NCBI GenBank assembly: GCA_018674655.1
Contig: JABGZQ010000038.1
Span: 1 to 33,535 of the forward strand
Reading direction: 5' to 3'
DNA from: Fidelibacterota bacterium
GTDB taxonomy: Bacteria; Fidelibacterota; Marinisomatia; Marinisomatales; TCS55
Length of the DNA: 33,535 nucleotides
Position numbers and translations under genes: made by a program. The notes beneath the pieces were generated by a model, which was given only the letters and a program-made list of their open reading frames with translations, had not been told where the DNA came from and did no database searches. Positions 23,788-30,930 of this stretch are shown one piece after another; position 1 is the first letter of the stretch; each line of letters opens with the position of its first letter.

Positions 23788-25620
23788 TTAAAAATAATAT
23801 TTTCGATTATCTACAATGTCGGCGTCGTTTTTCATGTCGGCCATCCAACTTTGATATACGCGATTTTGCTTTTGTCGAACCAAATCGAGCCGCACCAAAT
23901 CTTTTTGGGCAAGCCAGGATGTGGAGTCAAAAGGACTGATTTCCATTACTTGAATGATGCTATAGCCGCGATAGGTTTTAACCGGTCCGATTAAATCACC
24001 ATTTCTGGCGTTAAGCAATGCACCCGTAATCTGATCTGAACGACCTAAAGAAACAAAGGAACCTGATAGTTTTTTTGTGTCAGAAGGAATCAGTTCGATA
24101 CTTTTATTATCTTTTGCGATGGCATCGAATAAGGCACCGCTATCTACACTATTTTTTAATTCAATAGCTAAACTTTTTGCTGCATCGTTTTCTCGGTCCC
24201 TGGATAAAGTCGCCCGGACCTGAATCTTTGCATCTTCAAAAGGTTTTACACCTTCGAGTGTGATTGAATCCAATGAAAAGACCGCATAGTATTCATTACT
24301 TTCTAAGGGGTCCGAGGTGGCGCCCATTTCAGCATTAAATGCCCAGCGAACCGCAGAGCGGAAGGGACCCAGTGTGCCCAAAAATATATCTTTTTCACCA
24401 ATGGTATTTGCATTGAGTGATTGGACAAGGTGTGAATCTTGTGCTGCAGAAAATCCATAATCTTGTGCATCATAGCTAAACAGGGTGGCTTTCCGACGGT
24501 AGTCTGACCGGGTATTTTGACCCATTTCAATTTTCAATAATATATGTCTGGCTTTTACTTCTTTATCATCACCTTTTTTACGCATATCCTCTACTTTGAT
24601 TATGTGATAACCAAACTGACTCAAGACAGGCCCCACCACATCGCCTTTCTTGGCACCAAAGGCCGCTGTTTCAAATGTCCCAACCATTTGGTTCTTACCA
24701 AACCAGCCCAAATCACCACCACGGCCAGAGTCGGGCGATATTTGATTTCCCGGATCTTGGGTATGGATATTGGCCAAAGAGATAAAATCTTGTCCACTAT
24801 TCGCTTGTGCAATAATCGATGTTGCCTCTTCTATCACGCGGAGTGTGTCTTCTGCATTGGGTGCTTTTGCCCAACTCACATAAGATACATGCCGTTTTTC
24901 ATCTTGTTGAAAATCGTCCAAACGGGATTGGTAATTTTGTTTCATTTCTGCTTCAGTGGGTGGAGAGACTATATCCTTCACTGATTCCGATGTAACATGT
25001 AAGGCCGAAATGGTAAAATCTGTATTTCGCTTGATAAACTCATCTTTCACATCTTCTTGAGATACGATGGCCGACATATTGATATATTGCTGAAGTTTAA
25101 ACCGGGGAATAAAAAATTCACGCATCCAGGATTCGATGGGTGCCCAGTCCATCATGCCCGGTGTATTCAAGGCTTGATGGTATGTCTCTTTATCAAATTG
25201 GTTATTGGCATAAAATAACCTTTGGATATCAATGGGAGGGTTATTCTCTAAATGATCAATAATTTCATCATCTGTAACGCGAATATCCAGATCATCAATT
25301 GCTTGCGCGGTTAATCGTTCTTCAATAAACGCATTCCAAACTTCTTCTCGAATGGCTTCCATTTGTTGGTCTGAAATTTCACCACTAGAATTACGAACCG
25401 CTTCTACTCGCGCATTCACTGCTTGGTTAAATTGATCAGGGGTGATCAGTTCGCCATTCACAGCGCCGATGGCATCTGAAGGGCTTATCCGTCCCAATAG
25501 CTGGTCAATAATATTGGCACCGCCCACTAGGCCGCCCACTGTCATGCTCAAAACAAATAATGCTAATAGTGCCCATAATACGACATGCATTCTGTCGCGA
25601 AGGGTTGTCATCATTCCCAT
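23788..25620 (-). CDS. ppiD: PpiD/SurA-like peptidyl-prolyl isomerase, membrane anchored
   Basis: Envelope foldase of 610 aa. The N-terminus MGMMTTLRDRMHVVLW plus a helix to about residue 33 anchors it in the inner membrane. SurA/PpiD-type chaperone helices follow (about 50-240: GAVNGELITPDQFNQAV), then a parvulin domain (about 244-346: DLGWFGKNQMVGTFETAAF, VGPVLSQFGYHIIKV). A second, more divergent parvulin-like unit spans about 355-585 (VKARHILLKIE ... NGDLIGPVKTYRGYSIIQV). The start at 25620 has AAGGA nine bases upstream; ATG codons at positions 3 and 4 are alternatives. Own promoter at 25672-25703. Confidence 0.9.
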   Translation of the reverse strand: MGMMTTLRDRMHVVLWALLALFVLSMTVGGLVGGANIIDQLLGRISPSDAIGAVNGELITPDQFNQAVNARVEAVRNSSGEISDQQMEAIREEVWNAFIEERLTAQAIDDLDIRVTDDEIIDHLENNPPIDIQRLFYANNQFDKETYHQALNTPGMMDWAPIESWMREFFIPRFKLQQYINMSAIVSQEDVKDEFIKRNTDFTISALHVTSESVKDIVSPPTEAEMKQNYQSRLDDFQQDEKRHVSYVSWAKAPNAEDTLRVIEEATSIIAQANSGQDFISLANIHTQDPGNQISPDSGRGGDLGWFGKNQMVGTFETAAFGAKKGDVVGPVLSQFGYHIIKVEDMRKKGDDKEVKARHILLKIEMGQNTRSDYRRKATLFSYDAQDYGFSAAQDSHLVQSLNANTIGEKDIFLGTLGPFRSAVRWAFNAEMGATSDPLESNEYYAVFSLDSITLEGVKPFEDAKIQVRATLSRDRENDAAKSLAIELKNSVDSGALFDAIAKDNKSIELIPSDTKKLSGSFVSLGRSDQITGALLNARNGDLIGPVKTYRGYSIIQVMEISPFDSTSWLAQKDLVRLDLVRQKQNRVYQSWMADMKNDADIVDNRKYYF

Positions 25621-25653
25621 AAATTAATATCCTTAAGTATAAATGGTTATCAT

Positions 25654-25667
25654 CCTTCAAATGAAGG
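25654..25667. promoter_or_regulatory. 14-bp palindrome near the ppiD transcription start
   Basis: CCTTCA, AA, TGAAGG: perfect six-base arms. It lies just downstream of the candidate ppiD -7 element (25672-25679), about where transcription would begin. It could be an operator, or a small hairpin (CCTTC-AAAT-GAAGG) in the 5' leader. No regulator is known. Confidence 0.35.
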
Positions 25668-25671
25668 GGTG

Positions 25672-25703
25672 CGAATTTATGTGTCTCACCCGCCCAAACG
25701 CAA
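25672..25703 (-). promoter_or_regulatory. Bacteroidota-type promoter of ppiD
   Basis: On the minus strand: TTG (25703-25701), spacer of 21, TAAATTCG (25679-25672). Same spacing as the yicC and tRNA-Ala candidates, with TTCG in place of TTTG. It would give a leader of about 45 bases with a good Shine-Dalgarno. Confidence 0.48.
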
Positions 25704-25758
25704 CGTGGAATGGTACCTTTCCTATATTAACCAAAATGTATAGATTTCGCCCTCAGTA

Positions 25759-26493
25759 TTGACAACCCCATTGCCGAATCTACATCCCATACCCGAAGAA
25801 CACCCCTTAATCCAATCCGGATCGATGTCGGATTTGTATCAAAAAGTTGTGGAATGCAATGCATGCCAAAGGATTGTTGATTTCCGATCAAAAGTGGCGA
25901 AAGAAAAAAGAAAACAGTTTATGGATTGGACCTATTGGGGAAAACCCATACCGGGTTATGGTGATCCAAATGGAGAGATTCTTATCGTGGGTTTGGCCCC
26001 GGCCGCCCATGGTGGCAATCGAACCGCCCGTGTTTTTACTGGAGATAAATCTGCGGATTTCTTGGTAAATTGTCTCCACGCAGAAGGGTTATCCAATCAA
26101 CCAAATTCCGATGCATTGGATGATGGATTGGTTTTAAAAAATACATTTATGACTCCAGTACTGAAATGTGTGCCGCCCCAAGATAAACCGACTGCAGAAG
26201 AATTGCGAAATTGTGCACCGTTTTTTAGCAAAGAAATGGCATTGTTAAAAAATGTAAAGGTGATCTTAGCCTTGGGAAAAATTGGGTTTGATGGTTGTCT
26301 GAAATATTTTCGACAGGATTATGACCTTAAAATAAAAGATTATTCGTTTGGACATGATCGCCAATATGAATTACCCAATGGTATGATTTTATGGGGGTGT
26401 TACCATCCCAGTCCTCGAAACGTAAATACAGGACGAATGAATTACGAAATGATGATAGCAACATTAAGAAAAATAAAAAGGGTTCTAAAATGA
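25759..26493 (+). CDS. Uracil-DNA glycosylase, family 5 (UdgB type)
   Basis: Fe-S DNA glycosylase of 244 aa. Cluster cysteines Cys33, Cys36, Cys137 and Cys152. The family-5 motif GLAPAAHGGNRTARVFTGD (78-96) differs from family 4 in having Ala in place of the acidic residue; the second motif is CYHPSPRNVNTGR near the end. Established knowledge: UdgB enzymes act on uracil and hypoxanthine in double-stranded DNA. The start is unsure: TTG 25759 has no ribosome site, and ATG 25825 would remove 22 non-conserved residues. The stop overlaps the peptidase ATG (ATGA). Confidence 0.92.
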   Translation: MTTPLPNLHPIPEEHPLIQSGSMSDLYQKVVECNACQRIVDFRSKVAKEKRKQFMDWTYWGKPIPGYGDPNGEILIVGLAPAAHGGNRTARVFTGDKSADFLVNCLHAEGLSNQPNSDALDDGLVLKNTFMTPVLKCVPPQDKPTAEELRNCAPFFSKEMALLKNVKVILALGKIGFDGCLKYFRQDYDLKIKDYSFGHDRQYELPNGMILWGCYHPSPRNVNTGRMNYEMMIATLRKIKRVLK

Positions 26494-28712
26494 CGGCTCG
26501 TATACTAACAACAGTTTTACTAAGTACCTGTCTTTTCGCTGGGGGAAAACGGTTGTCTTTTGATCAGGCTCAAGGAGAATCACCATTTAATTATGCATCA
26601 TTGAATATTATTAATTGGCTACCAAATGAAAATTCATATATTACCAAAAAAGGGAATTCATTATTAAAAGTTGATATAATGAAATCAGACACGACTGTCC
26701 TGTTAACGGAAGCAGATTTTAAAATTAAAGATAATAATTTGTTGATATCAAAAGGTAAGGTGGAACAAGCACCTTGGCGAAGTGCTTTTACTCCGAAAAC
26801 ATTTTGGTTTAATAACGCCGGAAATAAAATATTATTTATTGTAGATAGAAAAAAAATATGGCGTAGATCTTTTTTTGCATCTTTTTATGTCATTGATTTG
26901 CGTACAAAAAATATTCAGCCAGTCTCAAAAAATAATAAAAGATTGAGAAATGCTAAATTCTCACCAGATGGTAATAAAATCGCTTACATTAGGGAAGACA
27001 ATAATATTTATGTGTACGATTTAAACCGGAACAAAGAAAAACAGCTTACATCCAATGGTTCGGATGTGATTTCAAATGGCCATTTTGGATGGGTATATGA
27101 AGAAGAGTTTGGTTCATTTGATGCTTATCGATGGTCGCCGGATAGCCGGTATATTGCCTATTGGGAAGAAGATCAATCTCAAGTACCCATATTCACGATG
27201 TTTGATGAAATAGAATTGTATCCAACTACGGAAAAAATACGGTATCCCAAAGCAGGGCAACCAAATCCTTCCATGAAAATATTCGTAGTGGATGTTAAAA
27301 AGGGTCGGCGAAAATCAATGAATATTGGCGATATAAAAGACACTTACTATCCGTGGATGGAATGGTCGGCGGAGAAAAAGTTAACAGTTATGCGGATGAA
27401 TCGACTTCAAAAACACTGGGAATTTTTAACGGTAGCCACAAAAAGCGGAAAATCTATTAGCGGTCTGAGTGAATCGGATGAAGTTGGTTGGGTTGGACTT
27501 CACCGAAATTATAAATTCTTAAAAAATGGTAATATTCTGTGGATGTCTGAACGTTCTGGATGGCACCATTTATACATTCATACTGCCGCCGGTGATTTGG
27601 TGCAGCAAATCACCGATGGTGAATGGGAAGTAAAAAGGATTATACACTTAGATGAGGAAAATGAAATTGTTTATTTTACCGCCAATAAAGCATCAGTATT
27701 TGAAACGCGGTTTTATTCCGTCAATTTTGATGGCACCAATCTTAAACTGTTAACCAAAGAAAAAGGCTCACATTCCATAAAAGTTTTGCCAAAAGGCAAT
27801 GCCTTTATTGACACCTATTCTAGTATACAAACGCCAACGAAACATATTCTGAAAAACATGGATGGAAACGTACTAAGGGTTCTGGATGAAACGGACAAAT
27901 CACAGTTTGAGGTTTATGATTGGTCCTATCCTGAAATTATCCACTTCAAAACGGCAGATGGTTCCACCACATTGGATGGTATTTTGACCTATCCACCGGA
28001 CTATGTAAAAGGAAAACGTTACCCGGTTATTGTCTATGGATATGGTATGCCCGGCACCCAGATCGTTAATAACCGATGGAGCGGTTTGTGGAACCAATAT
28101 TTGGTTCAGCAGGGATTTATTATTTTCTCTATGGATGCCCGGGGAATGAGCGGCAGGGGAGAAGCATTTAAAAATTTAAGTTATGGAGATATGGCTCAAT
28201 ACCTAGCTAAGGATACGGCTACTGGGGTACGATATTTAGTGGAGCAGGGGATTGCGGATCCCGATCGTATTGGTGCATGGGGTTGGTCTGGCGGTGGATA
28301 TTTTACAGGACTCATGCTGACAAAAAATGCTGATTTATTTGATGTGGGCGTATCGGTGGCACCGGTCATGGATTTTCGATTGTATGATTCCATTTATACA
28401 GAACGCTCCATGGGGTTGCCACAGGATAATGGTGCTGGGTATGACTCTACATCGGTTTTGTCCTACGTAGATCGATTTAATGGGAAATTACTGGTTATCC
28501 ATGGGACAGGTGATGATAATGTACATTCACAAAATACGACCTGGCTGGTGGAAGAATTTGTGAAGCATGATAAACAATTAGATATTTTCTATTATCCAAA
28601 TCGTCCCCATGGGATGTCCGGCGGTAATGCGCGAAAAAATCTTTATAAAAAAATGATTACTTATTTTAATGATCATCTTTTGGGTAAGCCATTGGTGGAA
28701 CGGAAGAATTAA
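26490..28712 (+). CDS. Secreted S9 family prolyl peptidase (dipeptidyl peptidase IV-like)
   Basis: 740 aa from ATG 26490, preceded by AAAAGGG; an earlier in-frame start (26391) lies inside the glycosylase gene and would hide the signal peptide MTARILTTVLLSTCLFAG. Beta-propeller at about 60-480 with the DPP IV substrate-amine motif WVYEEEFGSFDAYRW (Glu204, Glu205), then the alpha/beta hydrolase domain with Ser600 (GWSGGG), Asp675 (GTGDDNVH) and His707 (RPHGM). The nucleophile elbow is GWSGGG, the form common in FCB-type enzymes, rather than GWSYGG. Expected to cleave X-Pro dipeptides from peptides in the periplasm. Coupled to the glycosylase gene with no obvious functional link. Confidence 0.93.
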   Translation: MTARILTTVLLSTCLFAGGKRLSFDQAQGESPFNYASLNIINWLPNENSYITKKGNSLLKVDIMKSDTTVLLTEADFKIKDNNLLISKGKVEQAPWRSAFTPKTFWFNNAGNKILFIVDRKKIWRRSFFASFYVIDLRTKNIQPVSKNNKRLRNAKFSPDGNKIAYIREDNNIYVYDLNRNKEKQLTSNGSDVISNGHFGWVYEEEFGSFDAYRWSPDSRYIAYWEEDQSQVPIFTMFDEIELYPTTEKIRYPKAGQPNPSMKIFVVDVKKGRRKSMNIGDIKDTYYPWMEWSAEKKLTVMRMNRLQKHWEFLTVATKSGKSISGLSESDEVGWVGLHRNYKFLKNGNILWMSERSGWHHLYIHTAAGDLVQQITDGEWEVKRIIHLDEENEIVYFTANKASVFETRFYSVNFDGTNLKLLTKEKGSHSIKVLPKGNAFIDTYSSIQTPTKHILKNMDGNVLRVLDETDKSQFEVYDWSYPEIIHFKTADGSTTLDGILTYPPDYVKGKRYPVIVYGYGMPGTQIVNNRWSGLWNQYLVQQGFIIFSMDARGMSGRGEAFKNLSYGDMAQYLAKDTATGVRYLVEQGIADPDRIGAWGWSGGGYFTGLMLTKNADLFDVGVSVAPVMDFRLYDSIYTERSMGLPQDNGAGYDSTSVLSYVDRFNGKLLVIHGTGDDNVHSQNTTWLVEEFVKHDKQLDIFYYPNRPHGMSGGNARKNLYKKMITYFNDHLLGKPLVERKN

Positions 28713-28744
28713 TTGTGTAATGTTAAATTATAACTATAATTTCG
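28713..28744 (+). promoter_or_regulatory. Promoter of tRNA-Ala
   Basis: TTG at 28713-28715, spacer of 21, TAATTTCG at 28737-28744; it also contains a perfect TATAAT (28735-28740). Transcription would start around 28750, about six bases before the tRNA. The -33 TTG begins right at the peptidase stop. Confidence 0.55.
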
Positions 28745-28755
28745 CCCCTGTTTCT

Positions 28756-28828
28756 GGGGCCGTAGCTCAGTTGGGAGAGCGCTTGACTGGCAGTCAAGAG
28801 GTCGTCGGTTCGATCCCGTCCGGCTCCA
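28756..28828 (+). tRNA. tRNA-Ala (anticodon GGC)
   Basis: 73 bases. Acceptor stem GGGGCCG/CGGCTCC with one G-T pair, D arm GCTCAGTTGGGAGAGC, anticodon stem CTTGA/TCAAG with loop CTGGCAG (anticodon GGC), T arm with TTCGATC loop and one T-T mismatch in the stem, discriminator A. CCA is not encoded (ACA follows). A translated ORF across it is an artefact. Confidence 0.97.
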
Positions 28829-28869
28829 CAATTTATTGTTTATCCACTCTTTTGCTTTCTGTCATAAGT

Positions 28870-28903
28870 TTGCACATAAATAGTGAAATAAGTAATAAAT
28901 TCG
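28870..28903 (+). promoter_or_regulatory. Possible promoter of the RRM protein gene
   Basis: TTG at 28870-28872 and TAAATTCG at 28896-28903, the same -7 element as at ppiD, but with a 23-base spacer, two more than elsewhere. If used, the transcript would have a leader of about 105 bases, a trait of cold-inducible RNA-binding protein genes. Otherwise 28829-29013 shows nothing recognisable. Confidence 0.3.
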
Positions 28904-29013
28904 CGTGATAGGATTTGCTCGAGATGACTGCATTTTGTTAATTATATGATATGATGAAGTTCATTTTATCGCAGCCTACAATTGATAAGAATAACTAAAA
29001 GGAAAAAGATAAT

Positions 29014-29259
29014 ATGAATATCTATGTCGGAAACCTAAGCTATGACCTTTCTGAAGACGACCTAAAAGGTGCGTTTGAAGAATTTGGTGAAGTTACTTCT
29101 GCTAAAATCATTTCTGATCGTTATAATGGTCGGTCAAAAGGATTTGGCTTTGTTGAAATGTCCTCTGACGATGACGCAAAAGCCGCTATTGAAGCATTAT
29201 CTGGAAAAGAATTGGCTGGACGCGCACTCGTTGTGAATGAAGCCCGTCCCAGAAAATAA
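29014..29259 (+). CDS. RRM-type RNA-binding protein
   Basis: 81-aa single RNA-recognition motif. RNP2 IYVGNL (3-8) and RNP1 KGFGFVEM (42-49) carry the aromatic residues that stack on RNA. There is a short basic tail (ARPRK). AAAAGGAAAAAGATAAT before the ATG provides the ribosome site. Related to the small glycine-poor RBPs of cyanobacteria and FCB bacteria, often cold-induced and thought to act as RNA chaperones. Monocistronic: own terminator follows. Confidence 0.95.
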   Translation: MNIYVGNLSYDLSEDDLKGAFEEFGEVTSAKIISDRYNGRSKGFGFVEMSSDDDAKAAIEALSGKELAGRALVVNEARPRK

Positions 29260-29284
29260 TATAGACCATAAAATACATTAAATT

Positions 29285-29318
29285 AAAGGCCATCCATTCA
29301 TTGATTGGATGGCCTTTT
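29285..29318 (+). terminator. Rho-independent terminator after the RRM gene
   Basis: AAAGGCCATCCA (29285-29296), loop of nine, TGGATGGCCTTT (29306-29317) plus T: a perfect 12-bp stem ending in TTTT. Confidence 0.92.
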
Positions 29319-29337
29319 CCATTTGAAACTTGCAAAG

Positions 29338-29352
29338 AGATTAACGTAATCT
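29338..29352. promoter_or_regulatory. Palindrome AGATTA-ACG-TAATCT upstream of the DUF5706 gene
   Basis: Perfect six-base arms around ACG, about 50 bases before ATG 29401. It overlaps a possible -35 (TTAACG, 29341-29346) that is 17 bases from TATATG. A DNA-binding dimer could sit here and control the DUF5706-lipoprotein pair; no regulator is identified. Confidence 0.35.
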
Positions 29353-29400
29353 TTAATCGCTTATATATGGATATAACCCCGGTAGGGTAAAAGGAGACTT

Positions 29401-29970
29401 ATGACTGAAAAAAAATCAACAAATAGTGCACCGGACGTTCACAGTAATATTGCACCTATATTCCAAATTCTTCAAAGCGAACAAAATATTTTACAAAGGA
29501 CCGATCAAAAAGCATTTACGCTCATGTCTATTTTGGGTGTATTTATGGTCTTCTTTATTGTCCATTTTCTAAAAATTAATATTAACTGGTTTAATGTGGC
29601 CATGGTGATCATCTATTTTATTGCAGCCTTATTTGCGATCGGGAATTTAATGTTGGTGATTGTACCTCGAATGCGGAATGACCAAGCGCAAGAGGAGCTT
29701 CCGGATATAAACGCGACTTTTTTTGGTGGTATCATTCAATTCAAAAATCCAGTTGAGTACGCCAATTATTTATACGAAGTCACAGAAAATAGTGAAGAAA
29801 CCTATATGATGTTTTCATCCCAATTATATGCATTGGGTCATATTAATGCATACAAGAACAAACACCTTCGCAGGGCGATTATATTCTTTGGAACGGCAAT
29901 TTTAAGTGAATTATTTATCATTATGTCAATGGCTTGGGCCAGAGCATTTCAATTTTTATTTAATACATGA
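29401..29970 (+). CDS. DUF5706/PycTM-like membrane protein
   Basis: 189 aa with a clear ribosome site (AAAAGGAGACTT). Cytoplasmic N-terminal helix with RTDQKAFTLM (33-42), a pattern of DUF5706 proteins; membrane helices at about 38-58, 64-88 and 157-181; between them FFGGIIQFKNPVEYANYL and ALGHINAYKNKHLRRA, which also follow the DUF5706 layout. Established knowledge: PycTM proteins with this domain are effectors of Pycsar anti-phage systems, activated by cCMP/cUMP made by a neighbouring cyclase. No cyclase is encoded here, so a defence role is not shown. ATGA overlap with the next gene ties it to a collagen-like lipoprotein. Confidence 0.6.
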   Translation: MTEKKSTNSAPDVHSNIAPIFQILQSEQNILQRTDQKAFTLMSILGVFMVFFIVHFLKININWFNVAMVIIYFIAALFAIGNLMLVIVPRMRNDQAQEELPDINATFFGGIIQFKNPVEYANYLYEVTENSEETYMMFSSQLYALGHINAYKNKHLRRAIIFFGTAILSELFIIMSMAWARAFQFLFNT

Positions 29971-30539
29971 GAATATTCTTAATTGTTTTTGCACTGTTAT
30001 TTAGTGCATGTGTACCATCTTCAAGCCCAGGTCCACAGGGTCCACCTGGGGAAAAAGGATCTGTTGGAGAAGCAGGCCCTCGAGGTGAAAAAGGTGAACC
30101 AGGTGAAAAGGGATTGCCAGGCAGCCCTGGAAAAGATGGTAATTCTGTTTCTCTGGAATTAGTTCAGCAACTTGAAAATACCTTAGCAGATATCAAGTCC
30201 GGGAGTAAAGCCCTGATGATAGATGCGATGAAATCCATGCCGGAACAGGTGGTGAGTACGATCCATTATCGATTTGGTATTTCTGAAATGGGATTCGCTT
30301 TGTTGACATCTTACGGACGCGTTTTTATTATGAAAAATAAAAACCCAGTCGCTGCTGGTGATGGATATGAATATTTGAGTCGCGTCACCACAGACGATCA
30401 CCAATTTATTTCATTATCTATTTTACCTGGTAGTGATGGGTCCAAACAAATCTTCCTCGCTATGGCTAAAAATGGTCATGCATTTGTTTCTGAAGACTTA
30501 AAAACTTGGTCTCAGAAAAAATCATTGATCTTGAATTAG
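29967..30539 (+). CDS. Lipoprotein with a collagen-like Gly-X-Y segment
   Basis: 190 aa. Signal peptide MRIFLIVFALLFSAC with the lipid-attachment Cys15. Residues 22-60 form 13 unbroken Gly-X-Y triplets rich in Pro and Lys/Glu pairs (GPQGPPGEKGSVGEAGPRG and on), which should form a short triple helix. Then a predicted coiled-coil-like helix (about 62-95, LELVQQLENTLADIKSG) that could trimerise it, and a beta-rich C-terminal domain (YEYLSRVTTDDHQFISLSIL, GHAFVSEDLKTWSQK) with propeller-blade character. Likely a trimeric envelope lipoprotein. Overlaps the DUF5706 gene by four bases. Confidence 0.85.
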   Translation: MRIFLIVFALLFSACVPSSSPGPQGPPGEKGSVGEAGPRGEKGEPGEKGLPGSPGKDGNSVSLELVQQLENTLADIKSGSKALMIDAMKSMPEQVVSTIHYRFGISEMGFALLTSYGRVFIMKNKNPVAAGDGYEYLSRVTTDDHQFISLSILPGSDGSKQIFLAMAKNGHAFVSEDLKTWSQKKSLILN

Positions 30540-30564
30540 TTGTTCATCAGTCGATGAAATAGAC

Positions 30565-30891
30565 ATGGATCACCGCCGTACAAATATAATCTACTCAACC
30601 CACCCTGAAACCATCGTTGAAGATGTTAAACCACAAGAAGAATTATGTAAATCAGAGCAAGATCTTCGCGTGCATTTGGATCGCAGAGGCGGCGGTAAAA
30701 TAGTCACCCTCATTCGAGGATTTGTTGGAACCAAAAATGACTGTAACGCATTAGGAAAAGAATTAAGAAAAAAATGTGGCGTTGGCGGTACGGTGAAACA
30801 TAATGAAATTCTCGTCCAGGGCAATGTCCGCGAATTAGTTTTAAACATTTTAATTAAAAAGGGGTATAGGGCAAAACCTTCTGGTGGCTAG
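30565..30891 (+). CDS. yciH: SUI1/YciH family translation factor
   Basis: 108 aa, bacterial homologue of eIF1. The conserved core is LRVHLDRRGGGKIVTLIRGF (34-53), followed by LGKELRKKCGVGGTVKHNEILVQGN and the C-terminal VLNILIKKGYRAK. Established knowledge: E. coli YciH affects start-codon fidelity and stress-time translation in vitro. No good Shine-Dalgarno precedes ATG 30565. Situated 25 bases after the lipoprotein gene and 39 before the selenoprotein gene, same direction. Confidence 0.92.
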   Translation: MDHRRTNIIYSTHPETIVEDVKPQEELCKSEQDLRVHLDRRGGGKIVTLIRGFVGTKNDCNALGKELRKKCGVGGTVKHNEILVQGNVRELVLNILIKKGYRAKPSGG

Positions 30892-30930
30892 ACTGTTGGG
30901 AATCGCACTATAAAAGGAATAAATTCATAT

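Noticed and set aside
26391-26489. N-terminal extension of the S9 peptidase
   Set aside because: Lies wholly within the glycosylase gene and would hide a normal signal peptide; ATG 26490 has a ribosome site.
28669-28908. Open frame giving GAVAQLGERLTGSQEVVGSI
   Set aside because: It is the translation of tRNA-Ala, a well-known false protein in databases.
29401-30891. Complete Pycsar or other anti-phage operon
   Set aside because: No nucleotide cyclase, nuclease or other defence gene is present beside the DUF5706-like protein.
30896-30927. TTG-N21-TAAATTCA upstream of the selenoprotein gene as a promoter
   Set aside because: It fits the local promoter form but would place the transcription start at or after ATG 30931, and a Shine-Dalgarno lies inside it; probably chance in AT-rich DNA.
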